Assembly (NCBI GenBank): GCA_029882355.1
Contig: JAOUKV010000019.1
Location: 1-64,000 of the forward strand
DNA from: Gammaproteobacteria bacterium
GTDB taxonomy: Bacteria; Pseudomonadota; Gammaproteobacteria; SZUA-229
Length of the DNA: 64,000 nt
Reading direction: 5' to 3'
A model generated the notes under the pieces. That model was given only the letters and a program-made list of their open reading frames with translations. It was not told the origin of the DNA and made no database searches. Made by a program: the position numbers and the translations under genes. Below, one piece after another: positions 40,265-50,361 of this stretch (positions are counted from its first letter, which is position 1; every line of letters starts with the position of its first letter).

Positions 40265-41731
40265 ATGAAATATACCGATCTGCGGGATTTCATACAGCAG
40301 CTGGAATCACAGGGCGAACTTAAACGTATCCAGCACGAAGTTGACCCCTATCTGGAAATCACCGAAATTTGCGATAGAACTCTCAAAGCAGGGGGGCCCG
40401 CACTTCTTTTTGAAAACGTAAAAAATTCAACAGTGCCTATACTGGCTAATTTGTTTGGCACAGCCAAACGGGTTGCTATGGGAATGGGTGAAGAAAATGT
40501 AGAGGCCTTGCGTGAAGTAGGAAAACTACTTGCCTTTCTAAAAGAACCAGAACCACCGAAGGGCATGAAGGATGCCTGGGACAAATTACCGGTATTCAAA
40601 CAAGTATTGAATATGGCGCCGAAAGAAATAAAAAAAGCCCCTTGTCAGGATGTTGTTATCGAAGGTGATACGGTTGATTTGGCCAATATACCTGTGCAGA
40701 CCTGTTGGCCGGGTGATGTTGCACCTTTAATTACCTGGGGTCTGGTCATCACCAAAGGTCCGGAAAAAGAAAGGCAGAATTTAGGTATCTATCGTCAGCA
40801 GGTTATTGCCAAAAATAAAGTGATTATGCGCTGGTTGTCTCATCGTGGAGGCGCTTTAGATTTTCGCGACTGGCAGAAAAAAAATCCCGGCGAAGCTTTT
40901 CCCGTTGCGGTGGCTCTGGGTGCAGACCCGGCGACAATTTTAGCTGCGGTAACGCCAGTACCCGATAGTTTGTCTGAATATGGTTTTGCCGGGTTATTAC
41001 GTGGCAGTAAAACTGAAGTGGTTAAATGTGGTCTCAGTGAATTGCAGGTGCCCGCATCAGCAGAATACGTACTCGAAGGTTTTATTTATCCTGATGAAGA
41101 GGCAGTTGAAGGTCCATTTGGTGATCACACCGGTTACTACAACGAAGTCGAAACTTTTCCCGTCTTTACGATCGAGCGTATAACACACAGAAAAGATCCG
41201 ATTTATCACAGTACCTACACTGGTCGTCCCTCAGATGAGCCGGCGATCCTCGGTGTTGCGCTCAATGAAGTTTTTGTGCCAATTTTAAAAAAACAGTTTC
41301 CAGAAATTGTCGATTTTTATTTACCACCCGAAGGATGCTCTTATCGCATGGCCGTGGTCAGTATGAAAAAACAATATCCCGGTCACGCTAAACGGGTGAT
41401 GATGGGCGTCTGGTCATTCCTAAGACAATTCATGTACACAAAATTTATCATCGTGGTTGATGAAGATATCAATACCAGAGACTGGAATGATGTTATTTGG
41501 GCAATGACTACACGGGTGGATCCAGTGCGTGATTTCACCATGATAGAAAATACACCGATTGATTACCTTGATTTTGCTTCACCCGTTTCTGGTTTAGGCT
41601 CAAAAGTTGGTATTGATGCCACCAATAAATGGCCGGGCGAAACAGAGCGCGAATGGGGCACACCCATTGTTATGGATGAAAAAGTGAAACAACGAGTAGA
41701 TGAAATCTGGGATGAACTAAATATTTTCTGA
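40265..41731 (+). CDS. ubiD: 4-hydroxy-3-polyprenylbenzoate decarboxylase
   Basis: UbiD decarboxylates the ubiquinone precursor using prenylated FMN made by UbiX. The 488-residue protein shows [10 protein letters not shown] near 41, the cofactor-binding region NLGIYRQQV (near 173) through [15 protein letters not shown], the catalytic [11 protein letters not shown] near 280-290, and the C-terminal [16 protein letters not shown]. It follows gyrB by 14 bases, so the two may be co-transcribed. Confidence 0.96.
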   Translation: MKYTDLRDFIQQLESQGELKRIQHEVDPYLEITEICDRTLKAGGPALLFENVKNSTVPILANLFGTAKRVAMGMGEENVEALREVGKLLAFLKEPEPPKGMKDAWDKLPVFKQVLNMAPKEIKKAPCQDVVIEGDTVDLANIPVQTCWPGDVAPLITWGLVITKGPEKERQNLGIYRQQVIAKNKVIMRWLSHRGGALDFRDWQKKNPGEAFPVAVALGADPATILAAVTPVPDSLSEYGFAGLLRGSKTEVVKCGLSELQVPASAEYVLEGFIYPDEEAVEGPFGDHTGYYNEVETFPVFTIERITHRKDPIYHSTYTGRPSDEPAILGVALNEVFVPILKKQFPEIVDFYLPPEGCSYRMAVVSMKKQYPGHAKRVMMGVWSFLRQFMYTKFIIVVDEDINTRDWNDVIWAMTTRVDPVRDFTMIENTPIDYLDFASPVSGLGSKVGIDATNKWPGETEREWGTPIVMDEKVKQRVDEIWDELNIF

Positions 41732-41748
41732 CAAGAAGAAAGTGAAAA

Positions 41749-42009
41749 TCAGGCTGACCCCATCAGATGGTCAAGTTCATCATCCATATGTAATTCAGTG
41801 AGCTCGCTAAAACCACCAATCCATTTACCATCAATAGTGATTTGCGGCACGGTGCGAGCACCATTGGTTTTTTCGCTGAATTCTCTACGGCCTTCCATAT
41901 CGAGATCAATACGAACTTCTTCGTAGGCAATATCCCATTTTTTGAGTAGTAGTTTTGTTTTGTCACAAATGGGGCAGGTGCCGGTGCTGAAAACTTTAAG
42001 TTGAGCCAT
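41749..42009 (-). CDS. Glutaredoxin
   Basis: This 86-residue thioredoxin-fold protein has the dithiol active site CPIC (residues 13-16), the cis-Pro region ARTVPQITIDGKWIGG near 52-67, and glutathione-binding GGF. It is shaped like GrxC. It is convergent with ubiD and divergent from the iron-sulfur flavin reductase. Confidence 0.88.
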   Translation of the reverse strand: MAQLKVFSTGTCPICDKTKLLLKKWDIAYEEVRIDLDMEGRREFSEKTNGARTVPQITIDGKWIGGFSELTELHMDDELDHLMGSA

Positions 42010-42111
42010 ATTTGTTTATCCAGTGGACGTTGTTACGGTAAAGCCGTGTATTATAAGTGTTTTCTTTTATACTAAAATAAAAGTACAATGAGACGCTTTT
42101 TCATTTAGACC

Positions 42112-42130
42112 AAAATTGGACCGCAATTTT
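42112..42130. promoter_or_regulatory. Inverted repeat abutting the flavin reductase start codon
   Basis: AAAATTG-GACCG-CAATTTT is a perfect 7-bp inverted repeat ending 2 bases before the ATG at 42133, where a ribosome site would be expected; none is visible. It could be an operator or an RNA hairpin controlling translation. Confidence 0.45.
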
Positions 42131-42132
42131 AC

Positions 42133-43182
42133 ATGAGTTATCACGTTTTAGTGTCATCTTCAGGGCACGAATTTACCATAGAAAAGAACGAAACCGTACT
42201 GGATGCCGCTCTGCGTCAGGGTATCGGCTTGCCTTATGGCTGCCGTAATGGTGCCTGTGGTAAATGTGCAGGTGATTTAGTTTCCGGTCAGGTGGAATAT
42301 GAAGAAGGTGCTTTGAAGGCTGCCGCCAAAGATCTGCATGAAGAAGGTAAGGCTTTATTTTGCCAGGCTATGGCCAGGTCAGATCTTGATATAAAAGTCA
42401 CCGAGATCACAAAAAGCCAGGAAGTTGAAATAAAAACCCTGCCATGTCGTGTTGAAAGTATGGAATTGCTCACACATGACATTATGAAAGTAGAATTGAA
42501 ATTACCAGAGAATGAACGCATGCAATTTCTGGCGGGTCAGTATCTGGAGTTTATTCTGAATGACGGCAAGCGTCGCGCCTTCTCAATAGCAAATGCACCA
42601 CATGATGATGATCTGATTGAACTGCATATTCGTCACGTACCGGATGGGCATTTTGGTGATTATGTTTTCAGTGAAATGAAAGTTAAAACTTTATTCAAAA
42701 TAGAAGGGCCGTTGGGTAGTTATTATTTACGCGAAGAATCTAATCGACCGGTTATTTTGGTTGGCGGTGGTACAGGTTTTGCGCCATTGAAGGGAATGCT
42801 GGAACATGCATTTAAAATAGGTTTTGATAAACCAATTCACCTGTTCTGTGGCGTACGTGCAATGCGTGATTTGTATATGGATAAGATGGTTAAGGCATGG
42901 CTTGAGCAGCACCCTAATCTAAAATATACAGCGGTATTATCCCAACCGGAAAAAACTGATAACTGGCAGGGAAAAACAGGACATGTTAGTGACGCAGTTA
43001 TCGAAGAGTACTCAGATTTATCTGGTTTTGATATTTATTTAAGTGGTCCACCTGCAATGGTTAAATCGGGTATGGATGCTTTTTACGCCAGAGGCTTACC
43101 AGAGACTCAGATTTATTCAGATTCATTTGAATATTCTGATGATGCATTAAAATCTATGGGAATACAAAAACCAAAGTCCTAG
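42133..43182 (+). CDS. 2Fe-2S/FAD NAD(P)H oxidoreductase (CDP-6-deoxy-glucoseen reductase-like)
   Basis: This 349-residue electron-transfer protein has three parts. A plant-type ferredoxin domain carries its cluster cysteines in CRNGACGKC near 37-45 and LFCQAM near 75. An FAD domain has RAFSIANAP near 152. The NAD domain has GGGTGFAPLKGM near 213 and ends FEYSD. Such proteins often sit beside ubiD in gammaproteobacteria and are named after AscD, but they probably supply electrons to an oxygenase rather than make deoxysugars here. The final 4 bases overlap hemY on the other strand. Confidence 0.85.
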   Translation: MSYHVLVSSSGHEFTIEKNETVLDAALRQGIGLPYGCRNGACGKCAGDLVSGQVEYEEGALKAAAKDLHEEGKALFCQAMARSDLDIKVTEITKSQEVEIKTLPCRVESMELLTHDIMKVELKLPENERMQFLAGQYLEFILNDGKRRAFSIANAPHDDDLIELHIRHVPDGHFGDYVFSEMKVKTLFKIEGPLGSYYLREESNRPVILVGGGTGFAPLKGMLEHAFKIGFDKPIHLFCGVRAMRDLYMDKMVKAWLEQHPNLKYTAVLSQPEKTDNWQGKTGHVSDAVIEEYSDLSGFDIYLSGPPAMVKSGMDAFYARGLPETQIYSDSFEYSDDALKSMGIQKPKS

Positions 43183-44450
43183 ACATTATCTGACTGTACA
43201 ATTTTCAATGCTGGCTTTTCAGTATTGTGTTGTGAAGCCTCAATCTCCAGATGATGATGCTGATTTCCAGCTAAACACTCTAAGCCCTGTTGATAATAGA
43301 TTTGAGCTTGCTTTGCGTCATCCATGTGCTGCTCCAGTAGTTGCGCCAGTTTTAGATAGGTTTCTGGCATTGCCTGAATGGAAAGACTGGCTTCAAGATG
43401 GTTGCGTGCTTTACCCCATAGCTTCTTATTGAGACAGAGTTTGCCTAAAGCAAGTAATAAATGTGCATTATGCTGATGCTCCAGTAACCATGATTCAACC
43501 TCTTCAAGTTGCTGGTTATCAATAACTACATCCAGCTCTGAATAAAGTATGACGGTTGATTCAGACCAGTGAGATTTTAGGTGATCACGTAGAACTTGTT
43601 CAGCCCGGTTAAAAGCTTCTAAATCTATAAGTAAAAGTGCGTAGTACTCGACAAGATTAGTATCATCTTTTAGGGCGTCAGGTAATTTGTGCCAGACAGT
43701 CGCGAGTGATTTAAGATCTTTACAATGGGATTGATCACTTAATAATCCGCGCCATGTTTCTAACTCAAGATTATGAATTTCATCTTTAGATAAAAGCTTC
43801 TGTTTTTTAGCATCAATGAGTAAAAGTTGGAGATTTTTCCAGTCGGCAAGACGCCGGTATGTTTTAAGTAATAGTTTTATGACATAGGCGTGTTTTGGTG
43901 AAAGGTCATGAAGATGAGTTAAGTTAGCCAGCGCCTGTTCGTATTGCTGATGAGCCAGCTGAAGTTCAGCTTTAGTTAAACCGATCGCAATTTCAGCAGT
44001 GGGCGTAGCTTCATGGGCTTTACGTAGATACTCGTCGCGGCGCTCATGTTCACCTTGCTGTTGTGCAGCGCGGGCGGCAGAAAGATAGGTTAATAAAACA
44101 TTATCGCTATGCTTGAGCTGCTTGAGTAAAAGTTTTTCAGCTTCAGCAAAACGACCTTCTGCCAATTCGATTAATCCATGAGAAAGCAGGCTACGTGCTT
44201 TTTCAATTAGTCGGACTTTTCGATTGGCACCAAAGAAAATAATGACTCTGTGGATTAGTGAAAAAACCTTAAGTAAAGCCTGCAGCACCAAAACGCCTGC
44301 TAGCAGTACGCCACCGACAATCAGTAGTGTTGTCTCAAATGAGTAACCACCAAAGCCAGCGGTAAGATAGCCAACATCCTTCATAGAATACATAGTGAAG
44401 GCAGTGATAGCAGCGATAATGACAAGGATAAGCCTGATGAAGCGAGCCAT
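43179..44450 (-). CDS. hemY: HemY-type tetrapeptide-repeat membrane protein
   Basis: This 423-residue inner-membrane protein associated with heme-synthesis gene clusters has unknown mechanism and is not the Gram-positive oxidase also called HemY. Two TM helices lie near 5-25 and 42-65, followed by a cytoplasmic or periplasmic TPR-rich helical domain (for example LLTYLSAARAAQQQGEHER near 97-115). It is downstream of hemD on the same strand and convergent with the flavin reductase. Confidence 0.9.
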   Translation of the reverse strand: MARFIRLILVIIAAITAFTMYSMKDVGYLTAGFGGYSFETTLLIVGGVLLAGVLVLQALLKVFSLIHRVIIFFGANRKVRLIEKARSLLSHGLIELAEGRFAEAEKLLLKQLKHSDNVLLTYLSAARAAQQQGEHERRDEYLRKAHEATPTAEIAIGLTKAELQLAHQQYEQALANLTHLHDLSPKHAYVIKLLLKTYRRLADWKNLQLLLIDAKKQKLLSKDEIHNLELETWRGLLSDQSHCKDLKSLATVWHKLPDALKDDTNLVEYYALLLIDLEAFNRAEQVLRDHLKSHWSESTVILYSELDVVIDNQQLEEVESWLLEHQHNAHLLLALGKLCLNKKLWGKARNHLEASLSIQAMPETYLKLAQLLEQHMDDAKQAQIYYQQGLECLAGNQHHHLEIEASQHNTEKPALKIVQSDNV

Positions 44451-44514
44451 TGTTAATTATCCATTAAAAAGAAAGGGATAGGGATTATCTCAGAAAAGGT
44501 AAGTCTTTGGCTAG

Positions 44515-45273
44515 TCATACAATTAAACTGGAGATTGCCTGAATGCAGGCATCATCTGTGGCATTACTGGCCTGGATTATTTTCTTAAAACCAAGTTGTG
44601 TCGCCAATCGATGTGCACGATCACCCGGTACTATGAGTGGTAAGTTTATAAGCATTGTTTTAGATTCACTATCGGTGAGATCAAACAGATTTTGTAGTCC
44701 CTCGTTGCTGGTCACGGTTAAAACATCTATATGATTAAGCTGGTCGTGATTAAGGCTACCGAGTTGGTTTTTTTCACGACGATAAGTCTCTGCATAAGTG
44801 ATATTTGCACCGCGCTGGATAAGCGTGTTGCCAAGTAATTCCCGACCACCTTCACCGCGAAATATTATAATTTCTTTAGTTGCAACATTGGGTTGCTGGA
44901 AACTTAAATGTTGGAGTAGCGATTCAGTGGTAAATTCCGCAGGTATAATTTGAGCCTGATAACCATATTTTTTAAGCATGGTTTCTGTGCTGCTACCGAT
45001 TACTGCAAGTTTAAGGTTTTCAGGTAGTGATTTTATTTTTTCTAATGTAATTGAGACTGCTGTCGGACTGATAAAGATAGCAATGTCGAATTTTGATAAG
45101 TTGTCAGTGATGGAGCGCAGTGATAGAGAGTCATCAATAGGAGTGATTTTTATCACAGGATAAAGTATTGCCGTACCACCTGCCTTGGTAATAAGTTGCT
45201 TAAGTGAATTAGCTAGTGATTCAGGACGTGTGATTAAAACGGAAATATTTTCTAAGGGTAGTTTTGTGCTCAT
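44515..45273 (-). CDS. hemD: Uroporphyrinogen-III synthase
   Basis: HemD closes and inverts the D ring of hydroxymethylbilane to give uroporphyrinogen III. The 252-residue two-lobed protein has VLITRPESLANSL at the start, FISPTAVSITLEKI near 90, AVIGSSTETML near 110, FRGEGGRELLGNTL near 148 and DVLTVTSNEGLQNLF near 183. Sequence is poorly conserved in this family, but these positions agree. No hemC precedes it and no hemX follows it. Confidence 0.9.
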   Translation of the reverse strand: MSTKLPLENISVLITRPESLANSLKQLITKAGGTAILYPVIKITPIDDSLSLRSITDNLSKFDIAIFISPTAVSITLEKIKSLPENLKLAVIGSSTETMLKKYGYQAQIIPAEFTTESLLQHLSFQQPNVATKEIIIFRGEGGRELLGNTLIQRGANITYAETYRREKNQLGSLNHDQLNHIDVLTVTSNEGLQNLFDLTDSESKTMLINLPLIVPGDRAHRLATQLGFKKIIQASNATDDACIQAISSLIV

Positions 45274-45309
45274 GAAGGCAGGTATTTATTTTGATAACTA
45301 TAAAGGGTG

Positions 45310-46047
45310 CTAACTACTGGTTGTTTTAAGAATTTTTCTAACCATCGGAAGATGGCGGCGACTGACCTCTAACAAATCATCAATATGATTAAAGCTTAGA
45401 CAGACTTGACCTTGAGTGTTTTTCTGTAAGCCATTAATAAAGGTCTCGGAGACCAGGGCGTTACGATGTATGCGAAGGAAACGATTTTCAAATTCTATTT
45501 CGAGAGCCTTTAGAGATTCTTCAATAAGGTACTCATGATCGTCAGTACGAAGTGTTATATATTTTTGATCAGCTTTGAAATAAATAATATCTTCGATAGG
45601 AACAAGTTCCAGGGTGCCACGAATTTTTACACAAATTTTAGTGCGAGCGTTTGAGTTTTCTGCATTTTTAAGCTGGGTAATTTGTGCACGATTAAGTCGA
45701 ACTGCAGATTTTATTGCCGCATCCAGCTGTTCCTGTTTAATCGGTTTAAGTAAATAGCCAACAGCGTTGCTTTCAAAAGCGCTCAAAGCATGTTCACTAA
45801 ACGCAGTGGTGAAAACAATAGCGGGCGAACTTTCAAGATGGCTAAGATAATTAGCCGCTTCAATGCCATCCATACCCGGCATGCGAATATCCATAAAAAC
45901 CAGGTCAGGCTTATGATTTTGAGCAAGAATTAAAGCTTGTTCTCCGTTAGCGGCTTCACCAACGATAGTATGTTCATCGGAAGATGACAGCATGTGCCGT
46001 AACCGTTGTCTTGCCAGCTGTTCGTCATCAACGATTAAAATTTTCAT
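45310..46047 (-). CDS. algR: LytTR-family response regulator AlgR
   Basis: This 245-residue regulator has a receiver domain (MKILIVDDEQLARQRLRHML, phosphorylated Asp in LVFMDIRMPGMDG near 54) and a C-terminal LytTR DNA-binding domain (DIIYFKADQKYITLRT near 160, RIHRNALV near 198). ATG 46047 is preceded by GAGG; the frame opens 10 codons earlier. Its order with algZ and argH is that of Pseudomonas, where AlgR controls surface behaviour and virulence; the targets here are unknown. Confidence 0.88.
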   Translation of the reverse strand: MKILIVDDEQLARQRLRHMLSSSDEHTIVGEAANGEQALILAQNHKPDLVFMDIRMPGMDGIEAANYLSHLESSPAIVFTTAFSEHALSAFESNAVGYLLKPIKQEQLDAAIKSAVRLNRAQITQLKNAENSNARTKICVKIRGTLELVPIEDIIYFKADQKYITLRTDDHEYLIEESLKALEIEFENRFLRIHRNALVSETFINGLQKNTQGQVCLSFNHIDDLLEVSRRHLPMVRKILKTTSS

Positions 46048-46123
46048 ATTGATGCCTCGATTTATGAAAGACCACATTAAACCCTAATTGATAGCATAGC
46101 AGTATAGTAGGTAAAGTATGAGT

Positions 46124-47182
46124 CTAAATACTGTCTGTTTCCAGTGGAATTTCTAAAATTACAGTGTAAGTTGTATCGGTTTCCTTGATGACGAAAGAAC
46201 CATTTTTACCGTATACAAGATTGATTCGTTGTTCAATATTCTGTTGAGCCATATGATTGCCTTCATGTTTTGACATAGACCCACTTCCTAACGGGTTGCT
46301 AACACTAAGTTCAAGAAAGTTGTTTTTTTGTTTAACAGATATAGAGATGATTCCGCCATCGGGCAAGGGTTCTATACCGTGGTAAATGGCGTTTTCTACC
46401 AGTGGTTGCAGACACAGGGCAGGAACCTCAGTTTCTGCAAGGTTTTGATCAATATCCCAGTGGATAGTAAGGCGGTCACCCAGGCGTAAAGTTTCTATAT
46501 CAAGATAGCTTTTGGTGAGTTCAAGTTCATCACTGAGTGTATTGATATTTTGCTCACGTAAACTAGCCCGGAAAATGTCTGATAAATCTACAACTGCCTT
46601 TTCTGCCTTGTCTGGGTTAAAGGCGATGAGGCTGGCGATGGTGTTCATACTGTTGAATAAAAAATGTGGTCGGATGCGAGCACGTAAAGCTTGAATTTCA
46701 GCTTTAGAATGAGCCTGGATATGAATTTTCCATTGCTGCTGAACATAGAAGTAGCGCAATACCACGGCATAAATAACAGCGCTGATCAGCATAATACGTG
46801 CAAGAAAATAATTGCCCAGAGGAGAGCTATGCTCATCAAGTAGCAGCTGGTAATTAATGGATATGACGACAAGACTGAAACCTAAACTGATAGACATCAT
46901 AATAATAAAGCTAAAAAGGAGACCCCTTTGACTTGGTAAAGCGTTTATTAGGACGCGAGCTTTGCAGAGAACAGCAGCATTGAGCAGGCCAATCCATAAC
47001 ATCAGCATCGAAATGAAGGCAAGTTGGTTCCAGAAATTAATGGTAGCGGGCGCTGAGGTCAATACTAAAGCCAGCAACTCAACCAGTAAAATCAGCATAA
47101 AAATGACATTGACGTTACAAAAATTCGGTAATAATCCAGTATCACTGAGATCAAGGTCAATAAAAGATAAATTGTTTTTCAT
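46124..47182 (-). CDS. algZ: LytS-family sensor kinase AlgZ/FimS
   Basis: This is a membrane histidine kinase paired with AlgR. From ATG 47182 it has 352 residues with about four TM helices in the first 150, then the phospho-acceptor RARIRPHFLFNSMNTIASLI near 162-181 and an ATPase with PALCLQPLVENAIYHG. The frame opens at ATG 47230, but the N-terminus from 47182 (MKNNLSFIDL...LPNFCN) resembles FimS better. As in that group, the glycine-rich G1/G2 boxes are not obvious. Confidence 0.85.
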   Translation of the reverse strand: MKNNLSFIDLDLSDTGLLPNFCNVNVIFMLILLVELLALVLTSAPATINFWNQLAFISMLMLWIGLLNAAVLCKARVLINALPSQRGLLFSFIIMMSISLGFSLVVISINYQLLLDEHSSPLGNYFLARIMLISAVIYAVVLRYFYVQQQWKIHIQAHSKAEIQALRARIRPHFLFNSMNTIASLIAFNPDKAEKAVVDLSDIFRASLREQNINTLSDELELTKSYLDIETLRLGDRLTIHWDIDQNLAETEVPALCLQPLVENAIYHGIEPLPDGGIISISVKQKNNFLELSVSNPLGSGSMSKHEGNHMAQQNIEQRINLVYGKNGSFVIKETDTTYTVILEIPLETDSI

Positions 47183-47349
47183 GGCTACTAGGAATAGTAG
47201 AGCTGTGGCAGATTGCAAGGGAAAAGCCATGTTGATTCATAAAGTTAAGTTTGAAGGCGGATTTAGAGTTTGTATCCCTGATATAATCAGCGTTTATGAC
47301 GTTCGGATTTTATTGTCTCGGACAAAACCATTAGATAAAGAACCGTGTT

Positions 47350-48753
47350 ATGAGTAAACAAGACCAGAAAACGACAGACAAAGTGAATCAATCCTGGGGT
47401 GGGCGATTTAGCGAGTCAACGGATGCTTTTGTTCAGGCGTTTACCGCCTCCGTACAATTTGACCAGAGAATGTATCGGCAGGATATCGAGGGTTCGCGTG
47501 CTCATGCTCGTATGTTGAATAAAGTGTCTGTGCTGTCGGATGATGATTTGTCCCTGATTCTCAGTGGGCTGGATCAGGTCGAACAGGAAATCGAATCCGG
47601 TAAGTTTGAATGGTCGATTGCTCTCGAAGATGTTCACATGAATATTGAAGCACGTTTGACGGCCATTATTGGCGATGCGGGCAAACGCCTGCATACCGGT
47701 CGTTCGCGAAATGATCAGGTGGCTACCGATATCCGCCTGTATCTGCGAGAACAAATCGAATACGTTATTAATGAAGCCAAAAGATTGCAACAGGGCATGT
47801 TACTGCTGGCTGAAAAAGAAGCCGATAGCATTATGCCGGGCTTCACACATTTACAGGTGGCGCAGCCGGTAACCTTTGGCCACCACATACTGGCATGGTT
47901 TGAAATGATTGCGCGCGATGTTTCGCGTTTCGAAGATTGTCGTCAGCGCATGAATATGTGTCCGCTCGGTGCAGCTGCGCTGGCGGGAACCAGTTATCCC
48001 ATCGATAGAGAATTCACAGCGAAAGAACTTGGTTTTACAGCGCCCATGGCCAATTCACTCGATGCCGTCAGTGATCGTGATTTTGCTATCGAATTTTGTT
48101 CGGCATCGGCAATGTTGATGACGCATATGTCGCGTATGTCAGAGGAGTTGGTGATATGGTCTTCTGCGCAGTTTAATTTTATCGATCTGCCAGATCGTTT
48201 CTGTACTGGTTCATCGATCATGCCGCAGAAGAAAAATCCAGATGTGCCCGAATTGGTCAGGGGCAAGACAGGTCGAGTGAATGGCAATTTGGTTAGCCTT
48301 CTAACCTTAATGAAATCCCAGCCTTTGGCTTACAACAAAGATAATCAGGAAGATAAAGAGCCATTATTTGATACTTTGGACACAGTACTGGGTTCATTGC
48401 GCGCCTTTGCCGATATGATTCCTGCGATCAAATGCAAGCATGCAAATATGTACGCAGCGGCTAAACAGGGTTTCTCGACGGCGACCGATCTGGCCGATTA
48501 TCTGGTTAGAAAAGGCCTGCCTTTCCGTGATGCTCACGAAGTTGTCGGTAGTGCAGTGGCAGTTGGCCTTGAAAAAGAGCTGGATCTCAGTGAACTTAGT
48601 CTTGAAGAGTTACAGGGGTTTTCGGCATTGATCACTGAAGATGTTTTTGATGTGCTGACGCTGGAAGGTTCGGTTGCAGCAAGAAATCACATTGGTGGAA
48701 CCGCACCGGAGCAGGTGCGCAAGGCAGTGATCGAGGCTAGAAAACGGGTTTAG
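47350..48753 (+). CDS. argH: Argininosuccinate lyase
   Basis: ArgH splits argininosuccinate to arginine and fumarate, the last step of arginine synthesis. The 467-residue protein has WGGRFSES near residue 15, [20 protein letters not shown] near 115-134, the catalytic His in [14 protein letters not shown] near 165, and the signature [12 protein letters not shown] near 288. It is divergent from algZ; TATAAT at 47282-47287 is a likely -10. Confidence 0.96.
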   Translation: MSKQDQKTTDKVNQSWGGRFSESTDAFVQAFTASVQFDQRMYRQDIEGSRAHARMLNKVSVLSDDDLSLILSGLDQVEQEIESGKFEWSIALEDVHMNIEARLTAIIGDAGKRLHTGRSRNDQVATDIRLYLREQIEYVINEAKRLQQGMLLLAEKEADSIMPGFTHLQVAQPVTFGHHILAWFEMIARDVSRFEDCRQRMNMCPLGAAALAGTSYPIDREFTAKELGFTAPMANSLDAVSDRDFAIEFCSASAMLMTHMSRMSEELVIWSSAQFNFIDLPDRFCTGSSIMPQKKNPDVPELVRGKTGRVNGNLVSLLTLMKSQPLAYNKDNQEDKEPLFDTLDTVLGSLRAFADMIPAIKCKHANMYAAAKQGFSTATDLADYLVRKGLPFRDAHEVVGSAVAVGLEKELDLSELSLEELQGFSALITEDVFDVLTLEGSVAARNHIGGTAPEQVRKAVIEARKRV

Positions 48754-48773
48754 TCAGGCAAAAAGCCCGAGTA

Positions 48774-49124
48774 TTAACCCTGACTTTTAAGTTCTTCTTC
48801 AAAAAATTCTATCACTTCACCGAGCTGTTCTTCTAATTGGGCGCTGAGTTCACTAGCCCCTTCGATGCCGCCGGCGCGACCTATCATCTCGATGCTTTCA
48901 CATACTTTGGCAAGACCTAATGCCCCCAGGCTATTGCTGGAGCTTTTCATACGATGAGAAATGCCGAAAAGTTGGTCTGGCTCGTTGTCAGCAATAGCCT
49001 TATTTAGATCGTTGAGCAGGTCGGGCATGTATTCAATAAAGGTTTTGAGTAACTCTGGAAGTACTTCTTCCATAATATCTTTCATTTCAGAATAGGCGTG
49101 GAGATCTAAGGGATTTTGTGACAT
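48774..49124 (-). CDS. Histidine phosphotransfer (HPt) protein
   Basis: This is a 116-residue all-helical, acidic protein. The phospho-accepting His is in ISHRMKSSSNSLGALGL near residue 56 (pattern HxxKSSSxxLGA). As a stand-alone HPt domain it would relay phosphate between hybrid kinases and response regulators; no hybrid kinase is in the window. Confidence 0.85.
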   Translation of the reverse strand: MSQNPLDLHAYSEMKDIMEEVLPELLKTFIEYMPDLLNDLNKAIADNEPDQLFGISHRMKSSSNSLGALGLAKVCESIEMIGRAGGIEGASELSAQLEEQLGEVIEFFEEELKSQG

Positions 49125-49152
49125 AAAAAAACTCGAAATATGAATTAAAGGA

Positions 49153-49527
49153 TTATTTGTGAAGCTTAGGGCTCATATCACCAACAACCACAGCCTCTGG
49201 TACGTGAAATTTTAAGGAGGCGGTAATATCAGCAAAGAGGCCGGGTTGGGCTTTGAAAGAAACCCACAGTGTATTTAGTTTCATATCGACGTTAACGAAC
49301 AATACTAAATGTTTGTATTGTCTTAACGCAACTTCTATTTCAGACAGTGTGGCCTGAATATAGTGTTTAGGTTTAGATTTAAGTTTAGGGATAATCATCA
49401 ACAGATCACTAACACGATTACCATCGTCATCGCGGGTTGGTGCGAGTTTCCAGAGTGGCTCTGCGGGTTTTATACCTACACTTAAAGTTAGGTCTTTATC
49501 TTTCATATCTACGGCTGTAAAAGACAA
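49153..49527 (-). CDS. Conserved-looking small protein, unknown
   Basis: This is a 124-residue soluble protein without signal or TM segment. The frame begins at TTG 49527; ATG 49506 is an alternative, and neither has a clear ribosome site. It sits between the HPt gene and the esterase gene on the same strand, 28 bases before the HPt start, so they may share a transcript. I do not recognise the family. Confidence 0.55.
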   Translation of the reverse strand: MSFTAVDMKDKDLTLSVGIKPAEPLWKLAPTRDDDGNRVSDLLMIIPKLKSKPKHYIQATLSEIEVALRQYKHLVLFVNVDMKLNTLWVSFKAQPGLFADITASLKFHVPEAVVVGDMSPKLHK

Positions 49528-49571
49528 CGATAGACCAATGTTAGCATGTGGCAGGAAGATTATATTAAGAT

Positions 49572-50231
49572 TTATGAAATAAGACGATTAATTAGCCATT
49601 GGCGAATATCCCTAATTTCTTCAGGACAAACGCTGTGTGACATAGTGTACTCATGCCATTTTACAGAATAGCCAGATTTTTCAAGACGTTGGCGGCTTAA
49701 GTTGCCAAAATGAGAGTCAACCACATCATCCTGAAGGCCATGTGCCATAAATATATCGAGAGCCTGATTGTTTTTGTTATCGAGATCGCAGCAATGCGGT
49801 AAATAGGTAGAGAGAGCCATAATACCGCCCAAAGTTGAGGCATAATTTAAGCCACAGTGAAGCGCGATGGCACCACCCTGTGAAAACCCGGCCAGAATAA
49901 TGCGCTCAGAAGGAATACCCAGCGCTTCCTGTTCATTACAAAGGGCGCGAATAGCTGCACTGGACTCATTAATACCGGCCTCATCTTCATCATTATCGAT
50001 ATTCAAGCTAGTGAGATCGTACCAACCCGGCATGTGGTAGCCCTGATTAAGGGTAATGGGGCGAACCGGCGCATGTGGAAAAATAAAACGAATTGCTATT
50101 TCGTTGGGCAACTGCAGTTGCGGCACAATACCAGCAAAATCGTTGCCATCAGCACCCAGGCCATGCAGCCAGATCACTGCTGCATCAGGGTTTTTGCCTG
50201 TTTCAAGTTGTATGGCATCAAGTTCAAGCAT
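49572..50231 (-). CDS. Alpha/beta-hydrolase carboxylesterase (EstB/YpfH-like)
   Basis: This 219-residue cytoplasmic serine esterase shows IWLHGLGADGNDF near residue 20, FPHAPVRPITLNQGYHMPGW near 51-70, the nucleophile elbow GFSQGGAIAL near 114, the Asp in HGLQDDVVD near 167, and the His in YTMSHSVCPEE near 197. The family takes short acyl esters or lysophospholipids and includes acyl-protein thioesterases. No signal peptide is present. Confidence 0.88.
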   Translation of the reverse strand: MLELDAIQLETGKNPDAAVIWLHGLGADGNDFAGIVPQLQLPNEIAIRFIFPHAPVRPITLNQGYHMPGWYDLTSLNIDNDEDEAGINESSAAIRALCNEQEALGIPSERIILAGFSQGGAIALHCGLNYASTLGGIMALSTYLPHCCDLDNKNNQALDIFMAHGLQDDVVDSHFGNLSRQRLEKSGYSVKWHEYTMSHSVCPEEIRDIRQWLINRLIS

Positions 50232-50280
50232 AAGTGGCTGCGGCTCCAGTAGGGATTAATAAAGATAAAATATCAGTTAA

Positions 50281-50340
50281 CACAGAAACATTTTCAACTA
50301 AGGCTTTCTGTGCAGGCTGAATATTGCAATAATCCAGCCT
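50281..50340. promoter_or_regulatory. Two inverted repeats upstream of lptM
   Basis: CACAGAAA (50281-50288) pairs perfectly with TTTCTGTG (50305-50312), and AGGCTG (50314-50319) with CAGCCT (50335-50340). The second encloses the palindrome TATTGCAATA (50322-50331). They fill the divergent gap between the esterase gene and lptM, so they may be operators or leader hairpins. Confidence 0.4.
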
Positions 50341-50361
50341 TTATTACAAAACTCGAAGAAT

